From: Paragonimus westermani
Lineage: Eukaryota > Platyhelminthes > Trematoda > Plagiorchiida > Troglotrematidae
Length of the DNA: 64,000 bases
NCBI GenBank assembly: GCA_008508345.1
Contig: QNGE01000862.1
Coordinates: 9,052 to 73,051 of the forward strand
Reading direction: 5' to 3'
Positions 32,761-42,387 of this stretch are shown here, one piece after another (within the stretch, counting starts at the first letter, position 1; each line of letters begins with the position of its first letter). The position numbers and the translations under genes were made by a program. A model generated the notes under the pieces. That model did not search any database. It was not told where the DNA came from and worked only from the letters and a program-made list of their open reading frames with translations.

Positions 32761-34689
32761 GCAACAGTCAGATTACATTCAGGCTGTCAGATCGTCTGAC
32801 TCTTGATAAGAGCTGGATAACGGCTGTTCCTATTCAATAATCCGACTAGGCCGAATGCGCACGTCTTTGACCAAGTTCGCATGCCGGTTGTATCTCAGAT
32901 TTGGGGCACACAGAACAATGTCAATGATCTTGTGTGCTCTAATGTCCCGCCCCTTAGTCATTGCTTACACCATCTTGATTTGGCTCGACGAACCAGCCGT
33001 ACTGCCTCTTTCCGAAAGTAGTGGGCGTACTTCTGTCCCTAAACAGCGTTTAGTATGTGGTTCTTAGAGACTTTGTAAGGAAACACCCAATTTAGAACAA
33101 TGCATATATCGAAAGTGATTTTCTCAAACGAGAGTGTTTCTTCCCCCGTTGAACACTGCCATTAGTTTTCACAATCGTTCATTTTAATACACCGTAACGT
33201 CCACGGGGGAAGGGCTAATCAGTTGGCCGTCAGCCACCCTTCTTAGTCTGGCGGTTGACCCCCCCCCATTAATCAGATGACCGATGGGTTTTTTTTCCGC
33301 GTAATTCCAGTGGACGTCTTTTGGCTAAGGCGAAATTCTCGGCACAGAACGTATGTCGCCATGTGACATGCAAGGATGCGTTTGGGTGGGATACCGCTAG
33401 GTTGCTCAGCTTTAGGCTATAGCGACCCGTGCACCATGATATTCAGATCGCACCTACGCGACTGGTGTTCACTATCGTCGTCAGTGGGTTTCTGGACGCA
33501 CGGGCGTTTCCGGGACACTTTTAACTTACATAGTACATATCGTCGTTCTCAGCCTTTGAACCATACCTGTTGGTACTCTGCTTCGGGCCGCATTTGACTT
33601 TGACAGTAATCCACAAACTGGCTCCTAGTATAGTATATCGCTCTTGTAGTCTAAGCCTTCCTAGCGCTCGTCAGCGATGACGGACGTTCTTTGTGCACCT
33701 GATTTGCTAAGCCATACTAACCGTCGACGATAATTCCAATGGATTCTCCACATCTTTGACGATAAGTCGGTACACGATATCTCTGAACGTTGTGAACTTC
33801 GGATCGATTTAGTAAATGGAACTCCGTGGTGTCATACAGTGATTAAGTACCATTTGTGACAAGTAATTCAGTTGTTTTTATGGGCTGCCTACGAATGAAA
33901 AATGTTATCCGACTAGGTCAGACGGATTACCTACTGCAGCATTTTATCCTTACAGACGAAGCGCCTTTCAGTGCACTCCAGTTTTATTTCCTCGTTTGAT
34001 TTAACTTCGTGTTATTGTTATCCGTACCAGTATAACTCGCGAAGCACGTTTCTTAGCAAACCACTGGTCATTTGCAGGCCTGTGGACTCTTCAATAAAAT
34101 GTGTTGTCTTGAGGCTCATCTTATGCTCAGTCACTAAACTGTTGGTTTTTCAGAAGCGTGCGCTATGAACACGAGCAGTTCTATGTTGTTCTGTTACGTT
34201 GGCAAATTAGTTAGCCGGACGCTAAGTTTGGAATTAACCTCAGAATTCCAAGCGCATCTTGAATACGAATGATGGCTGTCTCTATTTATTTATACACCTC
34301 GCTTTATCCGGAATTTCTTGCAAGTACGATTCCCCTCACGTTGGACACTTCACTTAGGATGCAGTCTGACTGTCGCTGGCTTCTCTTCTACTTCCGCAAG
34401 TTTTTAGTGCTAGGGTGGAAGAGTGATTTAGTTTTCCCTTGGGAAATACCGCTCGACCATGTATTCATCAGGCAGCAGCAGTTGTGCCCTGTGAGGCGAG
34501 AAAAAATTGTGTAGTGGTCTTCTAATACCAGGTTTTTAATCGGCATACAGAATGGTCCTATACGGATACGCTGGGTGTTCATGGGTGCTCAAAATGAATT
34601 ACACTGTTAACTTATGGACTGCAGCGCAACCGAAAAGCTGGGACGCGTGCCCTATCCGATTGCACGTGTTATGGAAGATATGGGCGTTA
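32761..34689. other. Unassigned stretch
   Basis: No supported gene or repeat. Homopolymers of C (33260-33267) and T (33291-33298) lie close together. Confidence 0.4.
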
Positions 34690-34830
34690 CGTATGACATG
34701 TTGGTCGGGGATTGGTGATACTGAACTTCTGGCATGTCAAAGAGTAGTAGGCATTGACGCTCTTGTTGCGAATTTCTGTGTACCGGTGTAGTGCTTTTCT
34801 TCCTTCGACATCTTTCCTCTTCTTTCCTGT
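34690..34830 (+). pseudogene. Possible LINE C-terminal remnant
   Basis: One frame reads TSGMSKSSRH, stop, RSCCEFLCTGVVLF, resembling the DMAxNRxQWRSCCxFL end of RTE-like LINE ORFs. Too short and decayed to be certain. Confidence 0.4.
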
Positions 34831-35589
34831 GCACAATTCCATTTTTGTCTCATATATCGTGGCACGTTCTTCGCTTCATGTGATTATTTTCGTGTTAGAT
34901 GTACGGGCAGCAGTAGCGCCAATAGTGTAACTTCTGGTTTCGGCACACAAGGCACAGTTATGATTGGAAAAACATCAACTTGCACAAGTATATTTGAAGT
35001 AACTGGCTTCAATTTATTTGGGTTACCAACACGTCCTCTCCAGTGTGTTCAGCATCTTGATCTGATGACTACGGTAGGGGCAGTCTCATTGATAAGATTG
35101 AATGGGTGTGCTCAGTCTACCCTTCTGGCCCTAAGATTATTGCAGGAAGCAAGTGGCCGTCGGAACTATTATTTTTATAGTTGTGGCACTGCTATCTTCC
35201 ATATGGGGAAGAGGGGATTCGAAACGTTGGCGATGGCCGCCAGTGTCTTATCCGTTCAAAAGTCCGTTGTAATTTTAGTTACATCTAGTGCGTGCAACGA
35301 TGGTCAGAACCAGACATCGGTGTCTTGTTAATCGCGCAATCGGGTTGGAATATCCTTTTATTGTCAACTGATTCAGACTTTGAGGTTGTATCTCCCTAAA
35401 GTAACCCTGTCCCCTTTTGCCTGGCACTTCAAACCTTTGAGCCGGAGGCTCGAAGTTGGGCCTCTTCAATCAACTCCTATTTTGAATCACAAGCGATTAG
35501 GAAGCATCAGAAATGATCGTTCTCCTACTTTCTCCTTCCATTTCGCCACCTAGTTTTTTCCACCCTCCATGTACGTTCGGGTGATGGTA
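34831..35589. other. Unassigned stretch
   Basis: A 123-codon plus-strand frame (34960-35331) has no recognisable motif and no clear splice context. Nothing else is seen. Confidence 0.35.
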
Positions 35590-35725
35590 GTTTTCTGAAG
35601 TAGACATCAGCCATAAACAGCAATACTAATTAACTGCTGTACAACCATAAGGAGAAAAGCAAACCTTAACTAGGAGGAAAAAGAAGGGGAGGGGAGGTAG
35701 TCCAACTACCTGAAATAACGACGTC
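35590..35725 (-). repeat. LINE 3'-UTR repeat, copy 3 (inverted)
   Basis: Read on the minus strand: TTTCAGGTAGTTGG, CCCTCCCCTTCTTTTTCC, TTAAGGTTTGCTTTTC and CAGCAGTTAATTAG, in the same order as copy 2. It abuts, in opposite orientation, the endonuclease start of the LINE at 35735. Confidence 0.6.
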
Positions 35726-35734
35726 TATATTCAG

Positions 35735-36845
35735 ACACTGGTGTCTGCGTTGTCTGTGCTCTTCGACAATTTGGTCAGCAAGTTGATTTGGCAAGTACTA
35801 TTTCAAGACTAGGGCTTGATGTGTGCTGTGTGTCGGAGACCCGAAGCTACGATCTCAGCACCGTTCTCCACTTGGGCTTGCCTCCAGTTACCTCTCGATC
35901 CAAATGCTTCCTTCCCAGGGTCTCTGGTGATGTCGAAGCTTAACTTCGTCTTTAAGAGGAACGCTTCTTCCATCGGATTCTAGCAAACAATCGCTTGTAC
36001 GCTGACAGAATCAGTACATCGGGTAAAGTTCGTGTAGGCGACTGCTAGGCCTACAAGTTGGTACGACAAATGTGCTGTCGGAAGTTATGTACTCGAGGCC
36101 TGTCATAGTCAATGGACTGTCCTGGTCAACTCATGATGATTCTGTAATAGGTAGTACCAAGCAAATGCAATGATGAGGTGGAATAAATGCACATTGAAGA
36201 CAGTTAGTCTAAGAAAAACAGCACACGGACACGTAGCTCCAGGTGTCGTCAATTCAGCCAATCGCGTGAGGTGCAACCGATAAGAAAACTGGAGAGGAAG
36301 AAACAAAGTATACACGTCAACGAAAGTTACAGTCCATCAATGCAAACCAGAGGGATATTATGTATTCATTAAATTGGCATACATTCCAACGGATGTATAT
36401 CCGGTCGCCAGCAAGAAGACGTTCTGACTCACGCTCGGTGACCTTCTGGAACGAACCCAACACGCAGGCATGGCAATACTAGTAATGGATTTATATGGTA
36501 AACCTAACGGCTTTTCAGCTAAGAAGCGGGTGGGTGGTATGTTTTGATGTCCGAGCTCAACTCACTGATAATGTTAAAAAAGCCCTGTAGCTGTGTGAAT
36601 CTCATGGACTCTACTTCGGGCACCGGATTTCAACAAAAGAAAGGGTATTGCCCTGTGAAGGCTTCTCTGTGCTTCTTAGCTATGGACACAACTCGACCAC
36701 ATGGCGGTCAGTAACAAGTGGCACCACTCTGTTAACTACTCGTGCCTTTTGGAGCAACCACCTGAAATCAGGCCATGCTGTTATGCGTGCTTATTTTGTT
36801 TTGTCATTTGTCCGGAGGTCATACACTCGTGAATGCAAGCTATCC
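35735..36845 (+). pseudogene. LINE endonuclease with a probable internal insertion
   Basis: 35740-35850 reads LRQFGQQVDLASTISRLGLD and then DVCCVSETRSYDLSTVLHL, including the catalytic Glu. Next come LPRVSGDVEA and NNRLYADRIS (to about 36030). The second half, 36430-36840, shows VILVMDL-like and DNVKKAL traces, LCESHGLYFGHR, and SGHAVMRAYFVLSFVRR, where the terminal SDH motif has become SGH. The distance between the two halves exceeds the family spacing by roughly 290 bp, suggesting foreign sequence at about 36075-36400. Endonuclease would nick the target site. Confidence 0.8.
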
Positions 36846-37330
36846 GGCTGAAGTTCGAGCGTGGAAAGTGTAAAGAACTTTTACCATACAGCATTGGTTA
36901 ACAAATTGTTCAGTTCGAGTCGGGTGAGGGGACCTAACGAGCACTGGGAACAAGTCTCATATGCTATGAAGACTTTCTCTGACGAGATATGTTTCGAAAG
37001 AGCTGTTCACTTGCGACAGAACTGGATTTTTCTCACGTTGGTACACCTTATGCCAGAGCGTCGCTTGATTCCTCCTGGCACTGAATCGAATGGCGGCCGT
37101 CGAGAACCTAAACGCAAGCTGACCAAATGCTTGCACAAAGACCGTGAGCACCACCTGGTCAAACAGTCGAATGAAACGGAACGAGCCTTTTTACCTGCGA
37201 ATAACAGAAGGCCTTTCCTCCTGATCCGTGGTTGTACTGGCTCTCAGGTTGATGCATCTGAGGCCATATATGAAAAAGGTAGTTCACTTATCACCAGCCA
37301 ATCGCGCCGATTTGACAGATGAGCTGAACA
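36846..37330 (+). pseudogene. LINE linker between endonuclease and RT
   Basis: The frame 36861-37322 contains HLMPERRLIPPGTESNGGRR, EPKRKLTKCLHKDREHHLVK, NNRRPFLLIRGCTGSQ and EKGSSLITSQSRRFDR. These are the conserved landmarks of this LINE linker in flukes. The frame is open for 153 codons, the best preserved part of the element. Confidence 0.82.
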
Positions 37331-38370
37331 TATTGAGGACAGGTCCACCTAGCTTCAATCAGTATATGTGGACGACAGGATCCGGTGGTTGGTTACTGGA
37401 CAGCCCTTCGTTGAAAGCAGAAGTAGCCCTGAAGACTAAGTTATTGGATCCTTACAAGGCTCCTGGACTAGACTCCTCCTCTGCTGCTTTCAAGGGTGGT
37501 AGAAATAGATTGCTATCGGAACTGACAAAACTTCTTCAGACAGTTTGGGTAATTAATAGGTACCTGTTGATTGGTGCTTGTCAAAAGGGGGCTTGAAATC
37601 TAAGTGACAACCACAACCACTGAATGATCCGTCTAATATCTGTTGCGTCCAAGTTACTCACTGGACTACTAAATCGGCTCACTAGGCTAAGGAAAAGTCA
37701 GTTACGTGAAGAACGGACAAGCTTCCGGTCTGGTTAAGGTTGCACCGATCATATTTTTACCTTGCGACGGATTTTGGAACATCAGCACTCATATAGGCAT
37801 CCGACGGTTGTGGTCATTTTTATTCAATGACCACCCTCGATTCGGTTAGTCGTAACGTTCTTTGGAGCCGCCTTCTTCATAGTGAAGAAGTGGAAGATAG
37901 GTTGATATATCCTGAGGAAGGCCACCCGAGGTGGTTGAAACGTTGAGTATTACAACTTGCTCGAAACGTTGTGTTATTCCCAATCTGTATATCAATAACA
38001 TGTTAAACACGACGCCCAAACTATTCAACTTCATTCGTACTACATTTGGTGCGGGTATCTTACAACTGATTAATAATGGAAGATAGGTTCACTGTGTCGC
38101 TGTGCAAATAAGTTGAAGGTTTATGGACAGTTGCCTCGGGCGTTCATCACTTCTAATGGTATACGCCAACATTGTCCCATCTCTCTCTTCTCGTTCAATG
38201 TTGCCTTGAACGACGTTTGAGAAGATGCACTCCAAGGATCAAACAGGCTTGGTGTTGAGCTTCTTCATGTCATTAAGTTGGTTTACATTCACTATGATCG
38301 TATTTCTTAGCATCTCCCCTAAAGACATACAGACTACACTTTACTCGGTGAATGATTAGGTTGGTTTGTA
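37331..38370 (+). pseudogene. LINE reverse transcriptase, N-terminal to box C
   Basis: 37330-37596 holds DPYKAPGLDSSSAAFKGG and ELTKLLQTVW. It is followed by SVASKLLTGLLNRLTRLRKS, QLREERTSFRSG and HIFTLRRILEHQHSYRHPTV in shifted frames. The catalytic FDxVD region near 37840 is lost. AFITSNGIRQHCPISLFSFN (motif B) appears at about 38140-38210. At the box C position (about 38295) YIHYDRIS stands for YADDIV. Frameshifts and stops disable it. Confidence 0.8.
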
Positions 38371-39090
38371 TGGAATGCGCTTCACGCCTTCAAAGTGGTG
38401 CTTCAAGACCACGGCATTCCAACTCCACCGTTCCGCATTGCAAGCAATCCATTTGAGACTGTGAACACTCACATACTTAGGTCGCATCAGCTTGCCGATG
38501 AGATATCAGCGAGGCTAGTAAAGGCACGAGTTGTTTTCACCAACCTGTCATCTATGGAATCGAAAAACGTCCGGTTGTCGCTGAAAGAGGGGTATGTAAT
38601 GCATGTGCACGTTCTGTTTTACCCAATGATTCGGAACCTTGGCCTGTTCGCAACGAAGATGTTAACAGACTTGTTATGTTTGGCTATCGTTGTCTCCACC
38701 AATTAGCCCGCATCAAGTGGGATGATCGCGTGAGCAATTCCACCGTTCGCCACCGTGTATTCCAGACCGCTCAGTATGCGCGATCACTTGGTCAACCAAC
38801 CACCTTGCATAGCCTGATGGTTTGGTCACGTACTCCGTATGCCAGCTGAGCGTTTACCCTATCGGACGTTGTATGTCGGTACCACCAACCGTAGGGTAAA
38901 ACTGCGCGGTGATCAAGCAACAGCATGGCCATGAGATATGAAGACCGTGACTGTTCCATTGAGCAAAGTGAGTACGTGTCGCCTGCCTGGTTGGGGTCTT
39001 TGTGATCACTCAGATCGCTGATTGGAGACGCCATCTGCGATGATAGTGCGCCATAGTCAACGGCGTACCTGCATTAATGTCATTCCTAGT
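38364..39090 (+). repeat. 727-bp LINE module, tandem unit 1
   Basis: Starts GTTTGTATGGAATGCGC and ends CATTAATGTCATTCCTAG-T. It encodes the RT thumb and C-terminal domain (for example YLGRISLP, DHLVNQP, PYRTLYVG) with stops. The next unit begins 728 bp later. Confidence 0.92.
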
Positions 39091-39091
39091 A

Positions 39092-39818
39092 GTTTGTATG
39101 GAATGCGCTTCACGCCTTCAAAGTGGTGCTTCAAGACCACGGCATTCCAACTCCACCGTTCCGCATTGCAAGCAATCCATTTGAGACTGTGAACACTCAC
39201 ATACTTAGGTCGCATCAGCTTGCCGATGAGATATCAGCGAGGCTAGTAAAGGCACGAGTTGTTTTCACCAACCTGTCATCTATGGAATCGAAAAACGTCC
39301 GGTTGTCGCTGAAAGAGGGGTATGTAATGCATGTGCACGTTCTGTTTTACCCAATGATTCGGAACCTTGGCCTGTTCGCAACGAAGATGTTAACAGACTT
39401 GTTATGTTTGGCTATCGTTGTCTCCACCAATTAGCCCGCATCAAGTGGGATGATCGCGTGAGCAATTCCACCGTTCGCCACCGTGTATTCCAGACCGCTC
39501 AGTATGCGCGATCACTTGGTCAACCAACCACCTTGCATAGCCTGATGGTTTGGTCACGTACTCCGTATGCCAGCTGAGCGTTTACCCTATCGGACGTTGT
39601 ATGTCGGTACCACCAACCGTAGGGTAAAACTGCGCGGTGATCAAGCAACAGCATGGCCATGAGATATGAAGACCGTGACTGTTCCATTGAGCAAAGTGAG
39701 TACGTGTCGCCTGCCTGGTTGGGGTCTTTGTGATCACTCAGATCGCTGATTGGAGACGCCATCTGCGATGATAGTGCGCCATAGTCAACGGCGTACCTGC
39801 ATTAATGTCATTCCTAGT
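39092..39818 (+). repeat. 727-bp LINE module, tandem unit 2
   Basis: As far as I can read identical to unit 1, and to the reverse complement of 31389-32115. It continues into the element's 3' tail (39819-39940). Confidence 0.92.
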
Positions 39819-39940
39819 TCTTTCGCCTAGTCTTCTAATATTATCATTAATATTATTTTTAAGCCTTTTCAGTACCGTCTTCTAGAATATCCTACGTCAT
39901 TGTTGAGGTGAGCAGTGTCTCAGCGTATAGTACCTCCTGG

Positions 39941-42202
39941 TATAACTCAGAAATCACTGATTTTTTCTGTTCGCTAGAAACACGTTGCCACTAGCTCAGA
40001 TTTGCTGATCACCATTGTCAACACCCCGTGGATGGTTCATACTGATGCTTAAAATCCACGTAACATTGAGGTGAATAAACCGTAATTGTAGCCTGTGTAT
40101 GTATGGCCTTCGCGTTAGGTTTATCAGGAAGTGGACCTTCTAGGTTAGGGTTATGAACAGGCTTGACGAGTCCTCTGACGTTCCACGGAACAGTGGCTTC
40201 TACTTCCTTACCTTGTTCGGCTAGCCGGAACTCTGGGAGTGATCAGAATATACCCGTATCGTACGAAGTGTCATAAGGAATCTCCTATCAAACATGAAAT
40301 AACTCCTGGAACTCGAGATCCGGGATCTTTTAGATCCACGAATTTCTGTATCGCACACTGTGTAATACTTATCCGCTGAATTTTACATTAACTTAACGTC
40401 CGGTGCTAATTGGGTTTTATAAGGTGAAAGTTGTCCAGCTTACGTTGTAAGCTATTTTGGTTTTGCGCGATTTACTGTTGACATGACCAATTTCTCGACA
40501 GCAGTTGTCAAAGTCCCCGAGATAATAGGTCAGCAAGAGTAAGATGAAAATCTTGCACAGCATAACCTTAGTTTATGAACCTTTTGTTATGACCCGGTGG
40601 TCATTAATAACGAGAAATGACAGCGCACGAATATACGAATGACGAATACGTAACACAGCGCTTAACGATACCCGGAAACCCAGAAGAACACTGAAGACCG
40701 TGACCTTCAACCGAGAATGTATTTGCTCTCAAACCAAAGGTAACTTGACGTACTAGCGTTCGCGTATATATAGTTTTTGAACAACCTTGGACAACCCTAC
40801 GTTATGGCGCGAAAATATGGAATTCAAATTTACAAATTAATTTTCAAGGATATCTCAAAAATTAAACCGTTCTTTGGGGAAAATGGACTTTCCCCAACAC
40901 TTATCGCAATAGAATCAACAGTCTCGCATGGAATTACGCCACCCATGAATGGAACTTACATTGTCTACCTGTAACTGTGTCTGATCAGCAGAAGGTGGAC
41001 ATTAATCACCAAAACCTGTCACCAGCCAAGAATAACCTGTTCGATGCGCGGCTGTCTCCGTCTATCTAGAATATGTTGGATTGTCCCAGGTCGAATGACG
41101 TAGACGTTCCTACTTCTGAGTACAATAACTATTGGGATTCTGCAACGGACCTAGGTGAATGGAGAAAATCATTTAAAGGCCGTCTCTACAACGTCGTCAC
41201 TAAAAACGGTAGGATACAATAAAGTTGCTTTTAAAAAATGACCTATGGAGGTTGTCTTAAGGGGAACTTCAGTCTGCTAATGCGGTTTCACTGTTTGTGC
41301 TGTGAACTGCACCTAATGCAGTCTGACGGGTAGCGCGAACGTATCACCCGATGTGTACAATCAATGCCGAGTTAATGATGTATGGGTAGTCATTTTGGTA
41401 TGTTGACTACTTTCCTGATTTCTAGCTTCCGAGGTGCAACAGACGTCGACTTTGAACGGGTTTAACCTCCGCGACAAGGCGTTCTTTTGACCTGCCATTT
41501 TTAAGGTGCGCATATCGGGCTCACTTGTCATGGCTTGGTCTCTGGGCTTAAGCGATGAATGGTTGGGACCCGAGACTGAGTCATAGGGAGTGGAACTTTC
41601 CAGTTCAATGCCTCTGTGATTACTTATATATGTTGTAGGATCTGTAGTGGAATACATAGAACCTGGACAGTCAAATTGGGTAGGACAGTGGGTAGGTTCA
41701 GCGACAGTTTAAGTGATAAAACGCTCGAGTGCAATCAAGATAGCAACGTTATCTCTAGAACGTTGAGTGACGTGCGGGTACCTCGGATTCCAAAGTTCAA
41801 AACAAGTTGAATCGCTTACTACGGTACTGTTACCAACTTAATCAATGAAATAAATAAACTTCAGGGAATACAGCAACATGTAGGTTCCGCAGGTTCAAGG
41901 ATAAAAACAGCAAAAGAACACTCAGTCAAAGCCGGCATGCACATGCGAGGCTGGCAAGTCGAAGTCTCTGGACGATGCATCCATGCGGATTAAGTGTATG
42001 TGCCAGGCTGGCAGGCGTTAGTTTAGTGATGCCTTGGCCCTTATGTCGGCGCGCAAGCGAAGTACACATCACTGATGAGTAGTCGGGGATTTGGTTTATT
42101 TTCAAATTGACCTCTCGAGACGATCGGGCAACCTGATCATTGCTCACAAGCGAGAGTGGTTGAGCGTTCAGATTTGATGATTCGGTCGTGCCTAATGTGA
42201 GG
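39941..42202. other. Unassigned part of the proposed intron
   Basis: No supported gene. Open frames of 60-98 codons show no motif (for example 41361-41657 minus). At 42070 ACTGATGAGTAGTC resembles a hammerhead core start, but no GAAA partner follows. Confidence 0.4.
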
Positions 42203-42387
42203 TCAATGGCGCAGTGGTCAACACGGTTGCCTCATGATTGGAATGGCTGGAGTTCAAATCCGGGCTGTGGCAAAGATATGCACTACTGATGAGCTCTAAT
42301 GAGAGCGAAACTCGAGTCTGGTGCTTCTTTTCGAAAGAGGTTGGCTGGAAAGTCTATCTAAATGCGGAGGCTGTGATCAAATGTGTG
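42203..42387 (+). mobile_element. tRNA-derived SINE with hammerhead ribozyme (Sm-alpha-like)
   Basis: The 5' part, 42203-42271, looks like a tRNA. It has an A box TGGCGCAGTGG at 42207-42217 and a B box AGTTCAAATCC at 42251-42261, 33 bp apart, ending in GGGCTGTGGCA. A complete hammerhead ribozyme follows at once (42272-42330), then a tail ending GGAGGCTGTGATCAAATGTG that recurs at 46866-46910. Schistosome Sm-alpha SINEs are known to combine a pol III promoter and a hammerhead in the same way. RNA polymerase III transcription and self-cleavage are inferred. The element is in the sense orientation of the proposed host intron. Confidence 0.8.
42272..42330 (+). ncRNA. Type I hammerhead ribozyme, minimal stem III
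   Basis: The core CTGATGA is at 42286-42292. Stem II is GCTC (42293-42296) with GAGC (42303-42306) around the loop TAATGA. GAAA is at 42307-42310. Stem III is the short self-complementary ACTCGAGT (42310-42317), and the cleavage triplet GTC ends at 42318. Stem I is GCACTA (42280-42285) with TGGTGC (42319-42324), all six positions pairing with one G-U. After an internal loop (TAT against T), AAAGA (42272-42276) pairs with TCTTT (42326-42330). Every universally conserved core base is present. So short a stem III usually works best as a dimer, as reported for hammerheads of Penelope-like elements and retrozymes. Activity is predicted, not shown. Confidence 0.88.

Larger units (their letters stand above)
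35735..39940 (+). mobile_element. RTE-like LINE, nearly full length, with tandemly duplicated end
   Basis: In plus-strand order it carries endonuclease (35735-36845), linker (36846-37330), RT (37331-38370) and the RT thumb/C-terminal region (38364-39818). The last part is present twice in tandem (727-bp units), followed by a short 3' tail to about 39940. The ORF type (SQSRRFDR, KAPGLDSS, LTRLRKSQLREE) is common in fluke genomes. Many frameshifts and stops show that it is dead. It lies within the proposed long intron of the gene starting at 30359, in the same orientation. Confidence 0.87.

Noticed and set aside
34960..35331. 123-codon open frame as a gene
   Set aside because: No motif, no splice or promoter context, and composition like the surrounding non-coding DNA.
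42068..42090. ACTGATGAGTAGTC as a second hammerhead
   Set aside because: No stem II partner and no GAAA follow.
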